From Hemibagrus wyckioides (taxonomy: Eukaryota > Chordata > Actinopteri > Siluriformes > Bagridae), in NCBI RefSeq assembly GCF_019097595.1, contig NC_080716.1, forward strand, positions 30,418,901 to 30,482,900: DNA of 64,000 bases. The letters run 5' to 3'. The translations under genes and the position numbers were made by a program. This document shows positions 25,501 through 35,530 of the stretch, piece by piece. Below the pieces are notes generated by a model. It was given only the letters and a program-made list of their open reading frames with translations, was not told the DNA's origin and searched no databases. Within the stretch, counting starts at the first letter, position 1. Each line of letters starts with the position of its first letter.

Positions 25501-25783
25501 TCTGTGTCATGTTCCACTCCACAGTGATGGTTAACATCAAGCTCATATAAAAGTAGACACTCAGGACTTTAAGAATTTGAGGGGGGGGTGATAGAGAGAG
25601 AGAGAGAGAGAGAGAGAAGTTCTCTGTTGGAGGTGTGAAATACATCATCTGAACTTCCATTTATCCTGATCACTATCATTGTCATCTGGATCCATCACCC
25701 ATCAGTCCTGCATCAGCCAGAAAATACCAGAACTACACAAGGAGCTTTTAATTTGTTGCTCTATTAAAAACAAATAAATGTTT
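22571..25783. other. Mostly unique sequence, no gene seen
   Basis: Contains an old SINE tail at 23060-23185, an (AT)n tract at 24941-24959, (CA)n 25259-25272 and (GA)n 25592-25618. Blocks 23700-24360 and 24540-24790 are repeat-free with sites such as CATTAATTACA and are candidates for conserved noncoding DNA, untested. A copy of the CCAGAGTCAGAGGTA dispersed repeat lies at 23534. Confidence 0.5.
23060..23185 (+). mobile_element. Degenerate SINE tail
   Basis: GGGGCTCTTGAGTAAAGCTC, then GTGCTGTCGATAAAAGCGTC and AACAATAAACGTAAT follow the tail layout of the common otophysan SINE (reverse complement of the tail at 17778-17860) with many substitutions. Confidence 0.55.
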
Positions 25784-26085
25784 GTGCTTGAATTTCCTGT
25801 ATTACTTCCTGTTTTAAAGAAAATATCCTCTCTAACTTCCTGTATTAGGGAGAATATCCTGTATTCGTTCCTGTATAAGGGAGGATATACTGAACAACCT
25901 CCTGGTTTAAATAGAATTTCCTGTATTACTTCCTGTATTAGAGAAAATATCCTCTATAACTTCCTGTATTAGAGAGAATATCCTCTATAACTTCCTGTTT
26001 TAAAAAGAATATCCTGTATAACTTCCTGTATTAGATAGAATATCCTTTAGAACTTCCTGTATTAGGGAGAACTTCCATATTAAAA
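25784..26085. repeat. 31-bp minisatellite (CTTCCTGTATTAGAGAGAA)
   Basis: About nine copies, with starts at 25930, 25961 and 25992 giving a clean 31-bp period (CTTCCTGTATTAGAGAGAAT then ATCCTCTATAA). It abuts the next array without a spacer. Confidence 0.88.
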
Positions 26086-26092
26086 TATACCC

Positions 26093-26760
26093 ACTATTCT
26101 CTAAATGTATACATTGACCACACCCACCATTCTCCAAATGTATACATTGACCACACCCACTACTCTCCGAATGTATACATTGACCACACCCACTATTCTC
26201 TGAATGTATACAGTGACAACACCCACCTTTCTCAGAATGTATACACTGACCACATCCACTATTCTCAGAATGTATACACTGACCACATCCACTATTCTCA
26301 GAATGTATACACTGACCACACCCACTACTCTCCGAATGTATACATTGACCACACCCACTATTCTCTGAATGTTTACAATGACAACACCCACTATTCTCAG
26401 AATGTATACACTGACCATACCCACTATTCTCAGAATGTATACACTGACCGCACCCACTATTCTCAGAATGTATACACTGACCACATCCACTATTCTCAAA
26501 ATGTATACACTGACCATACCCACTATTCTCAGAATGTATACACTGACCAGATCCACTATTCTCAGAATGTATACACTGACCATACCCACTATTCTCCAAA
26601 TGTATACAATGACAACACCTACCTTTTTCCGAATGTATACATTGACAACACCCACTATTCGCAGAATGTGTACACTGACCAGAACAACCTTTCTCTGAAT
26701 GTGTACACTGACCACACCCACTATGCTCCAAATGTACACACTGACCACACCCATATGCAG
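26093..26760. repeat. 33-bp minisatellite (CCCACTATTCTCAGAATGTA)
   Basis: About 20 copies of a 33-bp unit running ACTGACCACACCCACTATTC then TCAGAATGTATAC. As 33 is a multiple of three, the minus strand keeps a 257-codon frame with an 11-residue Cys-containing repeat (GQCIHSENSGC) and the plus strand keeps a shorter one. Both are by-products of the period. Confidence 0.93.
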
Positions 26761-27062
26761 AGATCACACCCAATATTTTATAATTTATTCATTGACCACA
26801 CCCACTAATTTACTGATTTATCCATTCACCACACCCACTATCTTACTAATTTAGTTGGGAACACCCCTAGGAGGAAGAGCAACACTGCCATGTTAGTTCA
26901 CTTGAAATGAATTGATTTACTCAGAAAAGAAAAACACACACCTCTGCAGAGGCTCTTAATAAATCAGCTCAGATATATTTTAATAAATTTTTCATAAATG
27001 AAGAGAGGTGTGCTATTAATTACATGCACTGAAATAGTGAAATTACAGGTATTCCCTGGTGT

Positions 27063-27097
<35 letters not shown>

Positions 27098-27479
27098 GCA
27101 GGTTTGTGTGAGTTCTTATTTCACACATGATCATTAGCCTGGAGCAAATCTGGGCATGAGGGAAGGACATTTTGCCCCCAAACACACACACACACACACA
27201 CACACCTGCTCATGTACAGTTGAATCCAAAAGTGAGGTTTTTGGTTTTTGGTTGTGTGAGAACTCCATGAAATTGAAGCGTGAATATTTGGTTTCCTTCA
27301 TTTATTAAACTTTAGTGACACACACACACACACACACACAATGATATTGTTTCTTAAAATCTAACGCCTGACATGGATTGAGCGGCAGTGTTGAAAGTAA
27401 AAGTGTTCTTTCTCTCAAGAAACCTGTAGATATGTGATGTGATCATAAATAATGTGTTTTTATTTATTTTATTACTTTT
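26761..27479. other. Spacer with three (CA)n tracts
   Basis: (CA)n tracts at 27065-27092, 27182-27206 and 27317-27340. Near 26790-26860 are degenerate copies of the preceding 33-bp unit (ACCACACCCACTA). No coding evidence. Confidence 0.7.
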
Positions 27480-27840
27480 ATTTTATTTAAACAGTGTTCT
27501 AAAGTCAGATCCTGACCAAATAAGGCAAGAAAGATGGTGATAATATATTTGCTTCAATATTTGGAAAAAAAACCAGATTGACATTTGTTGTTTGTTGACT
27601 TTTATGTCTCCTGTGGTAACTTTAGCTTGCTGTCAATTAACATTAGCTAGCAGTCACTTCCTGTGGTAACATTAGCTATAAATCATTTCCTGAGGTAAAT
27701 TTAGCTAGCGGTCACTTCCTCTGGTAATTTAAACTAGAAACCACTTCCTGTAGAAACTTGAGCTAGGAGTTCAGTACTTTGTGAGTCATAGCCACATCCA
27801 TACCACAGGAAGTAACTGCTAAAATTAATTAGCATTAATA
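27480..27840. repeat. Unexpanded copy of a duplicated segment
   Basis: Begins TTATTTAAACAGTGTTCTAA, then AGTCAGATCCTGACCAAATA, then about six degenerate 29-bp units with CTTTAGCTTGCTGTC or TTAGCTAGCAGTCAC, and closes with GGAGTTCAGTACTTT and GAAGTAACTGCTAAAAT. The same head and tail flank the expanded array at 27850-29490. Confidence 0.88.
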
Positions 27841-27849
27841 AAACAGTGG

Positions 27850-29490
27850 TATTTGCTTTTATTTAAACAATGTGCTAAAGTCAGATCCTGACCAAATCAG
27901 GCTATATATATATATATTTGCTTTAATATTTGGAAGAAATAACAGAAATTTTGTTGTTTGTTGTTTGTTGTTTGTCGTCTCTCCCTGTGGAAACTTTAGC
28001 TAGCAGTCGCTCCCTCTGTAAACTTTAGCAAGCAGTCGCTCCCTCTGTAAACTTTAGCTAGCAGTCTCTCCTTGTGGTAACTTTAGCTAGCAGTCGCTCC
28101 CGGTGGAAACTTTAGCTAGCAGTCGCTCCCTCTGTAAACTTTAGCTAGCAGTCACTCCCTGTGGTAACTTTAGCTAGCAGTCGCTCCCGGTGGAAACTTT
28201 AGCTAGCAGTCGCTCCCTCTGTAAACTTTAGCTAGCAGTCGCTCCCTCTGTAAACTTTAGCTAGCAGTCTCTCCCTGTGGTAACTTTAGCTAGCAGTCGC
28301 TCCCGGTGGAAACTTTAGCTAGCATTCGCTCCCTGTGGTAACTTTAGCTAGCAGTCTCTCCCTGTGGTAACTTTAGCTAGCAGTCGCTCCCGGTGGAAAC
28401 TTTAGCTAGCAGCCACTCCCTGTGGTATCTTTAGCTAGCATTCGCTCCCTGTGGTATCTTTAGCTAGCAGTCACTCCCTGTGGTATCTTTAGCTAGCAGT
28501 CACTCCCTGTGGTATCTTTAGCTAGCAATCGCTCCCTGTGGAAACTTTAGCTAGCAGTCGCTCCCTCTGTAAACTTTAGCTAGCAGTCGCTCCCTGTGGA
28601 AACTTTAGCTAGCATTCGCTCCCTGTGGTAACTTTAGCTAGCAGTCGCTCCCTGTGGAAACTTTAGCTAACAGTCACTCCCTGTGGTAACTTTAGCTAGC
28701 AGCCACTCCCTGTGGTATCTTTAGCTAGCATTCGCTCCCTGTGGAAACTTTAGCTAGCAGTCGCTCCCTGTGGAAACTTTAGCTAGCAGTCACTCCCTGT
28801 GGTAACTTTAGCTAGCAGTCACTCCCTGTGGTAACTTTAGCTAGCAGTCGCTCCCTGTGGAAACTTTAGCTAGCAGTCACTCCCTGTGGTAACTTTAGCT
28901 AGCAGTCACTCCCTGTGGTAACTTTAGCTAGCAGTCACTCCCTGTGGTAACTTTAGCTAGCAGTCGCTCCCTGTGGAAACTTTAGCTAGCAGTCGCTCCC
29001 TCTGTAAACTTTAGCTAGCAGTCGCTCCCTGTGGAAACTTTAGCTAGCAGTCACTCCCTGTGGTAACTTTAGCTAGCAGCCACTCCCTGTGGTATCTTTA
29101 GCTAGCAGTCGCTCCCTGTGGTAACTTTAGCTAGCAGTCGCTCCCTGTGGAAACTTTAGCTAGCAGTCACTCCCTGTGGTAACTTTAGCTAGCAGTCACT
29201 CCCTGTGGTAACTTTAGCTAGCAGTCACTCCCTGTGGTAACTTTAGCTAGCAGTCGCTCCCTGTGGAAACTTTAGCTAGCAGTCACTCCCTGTGGTAACT
29301 TTAGCTAGCAGTCACTCCCTGTGGAAACTTTAGCTAGCAGTCACTCCCTGTGGTAACTTTAGCTAGCAGTCACTCCCTGTGGAAACTTTAGCTAGCAGTC
29401 ACTCCCTGTGGTAACTTTAGCTAGCAGCCACTCCCTGTGGTATCTTTAGCTAGCAGTTCAGTACTTGCCAGAGGAAGAAACTGCTAAAAT
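27850..29490. repeat. Expanded 29-bp minisatellite (CTTTAGCTAGCAGTC) with duplicated flanks
   Basis: Head TTATTTAAACAATGTGCTAA and AGTCAGATCCTGACCAAATC (27858-27900), then from about 27985 to 29458 some 50 units of 29 bp (AGTCACTCCCTGTGGTAACT then TTAGCTAGC), then tail GCAGTTCAGTACTTGCC and GAAACTGCTAAAATG. Variants CTCTGTAAAC, CGGTGGAAAC, TGTGGTATC and TGTGGTAAC recur in blocks, showing amplification of multi-unit segments. Every unit holds the palindrome GCTAGC. Confidence 0.95.
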
Positions 29491-29913
29491 GTTAAAATCT
29501 GGTCCTCTTATACAAAATGGTAGAAGGTCTGATCTCGGTCTGATCTTAAATATATCACTCACATTTTGTAATATTAGTTATCACTGCTACAGGTCTGAAG
29601 ATCTGACCTGACAGCCATGCTAATGAAAGAAGACTTTGTTATCTGTACTGTATATTAATGATGACTGAGAGTTTAGGGAATATTATCTGCTGTGTAATGA
29701 TGGATAAAGGAGCTGGTAGAGGATCAGACCTGGAGTGTGTGTCATAGATTAGAGAGAGAGAGAGGGAGAGAGAGAGAGGGAGAGAGAGAGATAGTTAATG
29801 AAAAAAGAAAGAGGGAGGGAGAGTGAGAAAAAAAGAGAGAGAGAGAGAGAGAGAGTGAGAAAGAGGGAGAGAGAGTGAATGAAAAAAGAAAGAGGGAGGG
29901 AGAGTGCGAAAAA

Positions 29914-29946
<33 letters not shown>

Positions 29947-30229
29947 GGTTTGGGTGTGATGAGTCCTTTCTACATCACTGCTCTGAGCTGTTCTGTTTCA
30001 TTATACAGAGTGAAGAGAGAGAGAGACGGGGAGAGAAAGAGAGATATAGAAAGAGAGAGAGAGAGAGAGAGAGAGGGCTGCCGAGATTAAAATCCTAATT
30101 AAAGCGTCTCTGGCAGGCAGGAGCAGAACTGGACACAGTGGCTAGCCTCATTAGCATAGCCGTCACACAGTAGTACACACTCTCCACACTCACGCTCTCT
30201 CCAAGTGAGCTTCCTGTCTGTGACTGTCC

Positions 30230-30291
<62 letters not shown>

Positions 30292-30690
30292 CTCTGTCCT
30301 CTCTGTAAAGTAAAGGAAGTCAGTCACAGTGTTTCAGTGTGTAATTAAACTCTCTCGTTTGTGTAATCTGTAAAAGACTCGTTATTCCTTGCTGTCCCAC
30401 TTTAGACATTTAGTGTTATAGAAGCCTGCAGGACAAAAAGGGGGCGGGGCTTACTATTGTTTCACTCTGATTTGATCCGGAAACTTCTAATCTCGTTACG
30501 CTGCTGTATGTTTGTGTGCTTGCTGATGTTGTGAGTGTGATAAGAGTCAGTACAGAGCACACACACACACACACAGGGCAAAGCAAACATTCACACATCG
30601 ATTCAACTAATTACGCTAACTAATCTAATAATCAACAAATCCAGAAGCCTCATCGATTGTGAAAACTGTGTGTGTGTGTCTTGCTAGTAA
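29491..30690. other. Spacer with purine and CT tracts
   Basis: (GA)-rich purine blocks at 29745-29945 and 30013-30075, the first containing a repeated GAAAAAAGAAAGAGGGAGGG segment. A long (CT)n lies at 30234-30288 and (CA)n at 30560-30574. No gene seen. Confidence 0.65.
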
Positions 30691-31980
30691 AGCTTTTAAT
30701 ATATTTCTTAAGAGACAATATTGTATTCTAAATTTGTAAAATCATTTGTAAAAAAAAATGTTGTTTGGTAGTAAAATATCACATGTAAGTAAGAGCTCAT
30801 GTTTTAATTATCTTATATTCAAATATCTTATATTTAGTATATATCTCATAATTTAATTTAATATCAAATATTTAATTTGTAATATCTCATGTTTTAGTTA
30901 GAAAGATCTCATGTTTTATTAAGATATGTTTTGTTAATAAATTATCTCATGTCTTACTTAGTAATATATCCCATGTTTTATTTAGTCTGATATCTAGTAA
31001 AATATCTCATGTTTTAGAAAATTATCTCATGTTTACTTAATAAACTAAACATGAGATGTTTTTCTAATTAAACACGAGATAATGTTTATTATTGTAAATT
31101 ATGCAAATATCTCTGGGTTTCTAGTAAAATATCTCACATTTAGTAAGATATCTAATGTTTAGTTAGTAAATTATCTGATGTTTAATAAGTAAAATATTTT
31201 TTTTCAGTAAAATATCTCATATTCAGTAAGAGCTCATGTTTAGTCACATGTATTATATTTAGTAAGATATCTCGTGTTTAGTTAGTAAGTTATTTCGTGT
31301 TTTAGTTAGTAAGATATGTTTTAGTTAGTAAGATGTCTCTTGTTTAGTTAATAAATTATCTCATTTTATTGAGTAAGATAACTCATGTTTAATTAGTAAA
31401 TTATCTCATGAAGACTAAACATGAAATGTTTCTCTAATTAAACAATGTTTAATAAAAATAATTTTTATTATAAAAATCTCTCTTAATTTTAGTGATATAT
31501 ATATCTCACATACAGTACTATCTCATATTTAGTAAAATATTATATATTTAGTAAGATATCTCATGTTTAGTTAGTAAGATATTACATGTTTTTAGTACAT
31601 TATCATGTTTATTATTAATATATCTCATGGTTTTCAGTAAAAATATCTCACGTTCAGTAAGAGCTTATATTTAGTTAGTAAAATATCTTATATTTAGTAA
31701 AGATATCTCATATTTAATTACTAAAATATCTCATGTTTCAGCTAGTAAGATATCACATTTTTAGCTAAAATGCCTCATGTTTAATTAGTAAAATGTGTCA
31801 TATTAGTTAGTAAGATATCTCATGATTTAATTAGAAAATTATCTCATGATATTTAAACTAAACATGAGACATTTTTCTAATTAAACATGAGACATTGTTT
31901 ATTATTAAAATATGTCATGGTTTTTAGTGAAATACCTCAGTAAATCTACTAAGATTTAGTAAATTATCTCATGTTTATAG
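30691..31980. repeat. AT-rich decayed array (TAAAATATCTCATGTTTAG) with inverted segments
   Basis: About 1.3 kb of degenerate units, about 25-30 bp each, with words AAATATCTCATGTTT and TTAGTTAGTAA. At 31040-31085, 31410-31450 and 31855-31900 an inverted block (CTAAACATGAGAT followed by TTTTCTAATTAAACA) occurs, opposing the surrounding units and able to pair with them. These three blocks are about 375 and 440 bp apart, suggesting a larger repeat of roughly 400 bp. Confidence 0.8.
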
Positions 31981-32665
31981 ACTTTGGGTGGTATCAGTGA
32001 CTTGTGGGTGGTATCAGTGACATGTGGGTGGTAACAGCGACTTGTGGGTTGTAGCAGTGACTTATGGGTGGTATCAGTGCCTTGTGGGTGGTAACAGTGA
32101 CTTGTGGGTGGTAACAGTGCCTTGTGGGTGGTATCAGTGACTTATGGGTGGTATCAGTGCCTTGTGGGTGGTAACAGTAACTTGTGGGTGGTAACAGTGA
32201 CATGTGGGTGGTAACAGTGGCTTGTGGGATGTAACAGTGACTTGTGGGTGGTAACAGTGGCTTGTGGGTGGTAACAGTGACTTGTGGGTGGTAACAGTGC
32301 CTTGTGGGTGGTAATAGTGCCTTGTGGGTGGTATCAGTGACTTATGGGTGGTATCAGTGACATGTGGGTGGTAACAGTGCCTTGTGAGTGGTAACAGTGC
32401 CTTGTGGGTGGTATCAGTGACTTATGGGTGGTATCAGTGACATGTGGGTGGTAACAGTGACTTGTGGGTGGTAACAGTGACTTGTGAGTGGTAACAGTGC
32501 CTTGTGGGTGGTATCAGTGACTTATGGGTGGTATAAGTGCCTTGTGGGTGGTAACAGTGACTTGTGGGTGGTATCAGTGACTTATGGGTGGTATCAGTGC
32601 CTTGTGGGTGGTAACAGTGGCTTGTGGGATGTAACATTGACTTGTGGGTGGTAACAGTGACTCCA
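31981..32665. repeat. 20-bp minisatellite (CTTGTGGGTGGTAACAGTGA)
   Basis: About 34 copies of a 20-bp unit. Variants include CTTATGGG, CATGTGGG and GTATCAGTG. The pair with CTTATGGGTGGTATCAGTG next to CTTGTGGG recurs at about 32140, 32340, 32420, 32520 and 32580, so multi-unit blocks were amplified. Minus frames of 67-69 codons are by-products. Confidence 0.95.
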
Positions 32666-33017
32666 CTTCATCACACCACCTCGTTGTTGATTATTTCCTG
32701 CTGTGTTTTATTCCTCACTAATTGAAGAATAAACATGACTCCAGTTTACATGCTGCTTCCTTTGGAGCACAAATCCAAGTGGAGGAATCGTGTGGAATAA
32801 GGCGTGTGGAATCATTGGGTATCATTGGATCACTCTGTAATCCGATGTGGAATTACTGGTGTATCAGGGAAATGAAAGGCAAGATGGCAGGAAGTCATTA
32901 ATGTGATTTATGTCTTATTTTCATGCTGATTTTTGTTTAAAGCAACTGCTTATAAGGAATAGACAAACACTCACTTCTTCACTTTACACCCAGCAGTGCA
33001 GAGGGACTGACTTCTCC

Positions 33018-33064
<47 letters not shown>

Positions 33065-33469
33065 GTTGAGCAGAAAGGCCAGTTGGAGAAGGAGAGCGGT
33101 GTGAAGATTTTGGAAGCCGGACTGAGTGATGTAAGTCTGGAGAAACTCTTCTCTCCCTTTATCCTCCTCTTCCTCTGTCAGATATAATGACATGCTGCCT
33201 TCCCAGCATGCACTGCTGCACACTGAAAAATAAACTTCCTTCACCCGCTAGAACATTTAGCCACATATATAAAAATAGTTGTGCAGAACATCATCAAATA
33301 TTTTACATAAAATTTAGAAAGTTCTTTCAGATTTAATTTTAGAAAATTGTTCAATAGTCAGCGAAAGTCAGAAAAATATCTTAGGCTAAATCACTGTGAT
33401 TTTATTTCATTTTAATTTGATAAAAATGAAAAATATTTTATTTTGAAAATAAAGTTCTCACAGATTTCT
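32666..33469. other. Unique sequence around an exon-like segment
   Basis: Unique DNA with a (CT)n at 33025-33062 directly upstream of the candidate exon 33066-33130. No other gene evidence. Confidence 0.5.
33066..33130 (+). CDS. Possible 65-bp internal exon, unknown protein
   Basis: A (CT)n tract running into CTGCAG (33060-33065) gives a textbook acceptor, and CTGAGTGAT|GTAAGT gives a good donor at 33131. Between them only one frame is open: two leading bases then 21 codons, EQKGQLEKESGVKILEAGLS plus Asp. The exon would enter in phase 1 and leave in phase 0. The peptide is charged and not low-complexity but no family was recognised. Since the acceptor tract is itself a microsatellite and 21 codons are easily open by chance, this stays a candidate. 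Confidence 0.35.
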
Positions 33470-33965
33470 GGATCCCAGACAGACAGATAGAGACATGGAC
33501 TGGTAGACAGACAGATTGACAGACAGAAAGAAGAGAAAGACAGATGGAGACAGACAGACAGACAGATTGACAAACAGAAAAAAAGACAGGCAGACAGATA
33601 TACCGAGACAGATGGACAGATAGACAGACAGAAAAAAGAGAAAGACAGACAGAAAAAAGAGAAAGACAGACAGACAGGCAGATGGACAAATTGACAGACA
33701 TAAAAAGAGACAGACAGGCAAAGAGACAGACAGATGGACAGATTGACAGACAGAAAAAAGAGAAAGACAGGCAGACAGACAGAGACAGACAGACAGATAA
33801 ACAGATTGACAGACAGGAAAAGAGACAGACAGGTAGAGAGCCAGACAGAGACAGACAGGCAGATAGACAGATTGACAGACAGAAAAAAGAGAAAGACAGG
33901 CAGATGACAGACAGACAGATTGACAGACAGAAAAAAGAGAAAGACAGACAGACAGGCAGATAGAC
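33470..33965. repeat. (GACA)n-based degenerate array
   Basis: Purine-biased array of GACA words with a longer unit ATTGACAGACAGAAAAAAGA followed by GAAAGACAG. Frames rich in DRQTDRQ or SVCLSVCL are by-products. Confidence 0.92.
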
Positions 33966-34230
33966 AGAAATTGGACTGATTACTGTACAGTAGCAGAATA
34001 TAAAAGTTAGCTAACAGACCAGTCTGTAACTTCCTGTTTGAAGGTGAGGGGGCGGGGTTTACGTTTTTATCCTTAAATCTTTCATCACTTTTATTTTTAA
34101 TGTATTAAATCACTAGTCAGCTTTCGGTGCAACTTTTCCATCACACAATATTAAATGTAGCTATAAACAGATAAAAAGTACCACAGCGTTGTCGATTAGT
34201 TTCCTCTCACAGCACCACATGGACTGTTTC
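33966..34230. repeat. Duplicated flank, copy 1
   Basis: AGAAATTGGACTGATTACTG and CAGAATATAAAAGTT, then later GATTAGTTTCCTCTCACAGC. The same landmarks occur at 35366-35520 after the second GACA array. Confidence 0.8.
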
Positions 34231-34499
34231 TCTTTTTCTTTATATTTCTTTTTATTGATTTCAGTTGTATTTCTGAAATCTGCCAGATTTTGATGCTCAT
34301 TGAGACGGAAATGAAAGAAGATGCAGAAGAACATGACGTTGTTTTTACTTCCTCCTCCTCCGTCTTCTTTCAGGTCGGGACAGAAAACGCAGCGCTAAAC
34401 GGATTAAAGCTAAAATAAGACTCCGATTTCGACATGAGACGCTTTTCTCTCTGATTTTTTTTTCAATCCTAAGTAAAATGCAACTGACATAATAATCAA

Positions 34500-34526
34500 A
34501 TGTGTGTGTGTGTGAGAGAGAGTGAG

Positions 34527-34573
<47 letters not shown>
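34500..34573. repeat. (GA)n microsatellite
   Basis: A short GT run at 34500-34513 followed by GA dinucleotides, long and pure from about 34528. Confidence 0.93.
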
Positions 34574-34576
<3 letters not shown>

Positions 34577-34671
34577 TCATTAAATGGTGCTAAGCTGCCG
34601 TGTGTGACACTGATTCAATACTCTGTCTACTCTGGCAACCTGCCAAACACCCTGTCAATCATACTGTTACC

Positions 34672-34708
<37 letters not shown>

Positions 34709-34726
34709 AGGGGGACAGAGAGAGAC

Positions 34727-34772
<46 letters not shown>

Positions 34773-35365
34773 GGGACAGAGAGAGACAGACAGACAGAGA
34801 GAGAGAGATAGAGAGAGAGACAGACAGAAAAAAGAGTCAGGCAGAAAAAATATACTGACAGACAGGTGGACAGACAGATAGAGACAGATGAACAGACAGT
34901 TGGGCAGACAGACAGACAAAGGGACAAACTGACAGACAAGCAGACAAATAGACAGAGACAGATGGACCAACAGACAGAAAAACTGATACACAGATAGAAA
35001 AAAGAGACAGATGAACAGACAGACAGAAAAAATAGACAATCAGACAGGTGGACAGACAGCCAGAGGCAGGTTGAGAGAAAGACAGAAAAAAGAGAGAAAG
35101 AGACAGACAGACAGTCAGATTGACAGACATACAGATAAAGAGTCAGACATACAGACAGACAGAAAAAGAGACAGACAGACAGTCAGACTGACAGATAGAA
35201 AAAAGAGACAGACGGACAGACAAGCAGACAAATAAACAGAGACAGACAGACAGACAGACAGAAAAAAAAATTCAGACAGATAGAGACAGATGGACAGGCA
35301 GACAGACAGAAAAAAGAGACAGACAGAAAAAAGGGAAAGATGGGCAGACAGACAGACAAACAGAC
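34672..35365. repeat. Second (GA)n/(GACA)n array
   Basis: GA tracts (34674-34700 and 34733-34769) separated by a GGGGGACAGAGAGAGACAGA segment present twice, followed by GACA repeats with GACAGACAGAAAAAAGAGA units like those at 33470-33965. Confidence 0.92.
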
Positions 35366-35427
35366 AGAAATTGGACTGATGACTGTACAGTAGAAGAATA
35401 TAAAAGTTCTCGAACAGATTGGTTTGA

Positions 35428-35487
<60 letters not shown>

Positions 35488-35530
35488 GATTAGTTTCCTC
35501 TAACAGCACGTCCTCTCATGTGTTTCATTC
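35366..35530. repeat. Duplicated flank, copy 2
   Basis: AGAAATTGGACTGATGACTG and AGAATATAAAAGTT repeat the sequence after the first GACA array. GATTAGTTTCCTCTAACAGC at 35487 matches 34196. A (CT)n/(CA)n compound at 35430-35483 has grown inside. Confidence 0.8.

Noticed and set aside
26000..26773. 257-codon Cys-rich minus frame with an 11-residue repeat
   Set aside because: The 33-bp period forces an open frame, and the plus strand is also open. No signal peptide or non-repeat domain.
1583..29458. Kinship between the two 29-bp arrays (1.6 kb and 28 kb)
   Set aside because: Only the unit length is shared. The sequences are unrelated.
31981..32665. CRISPR-like regular spacing in the 20-, 29- and 33-bp arrays
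   Set aside because: Units are contiguous with no unique spacers, there are no cas genes and the genome is vertebrate.
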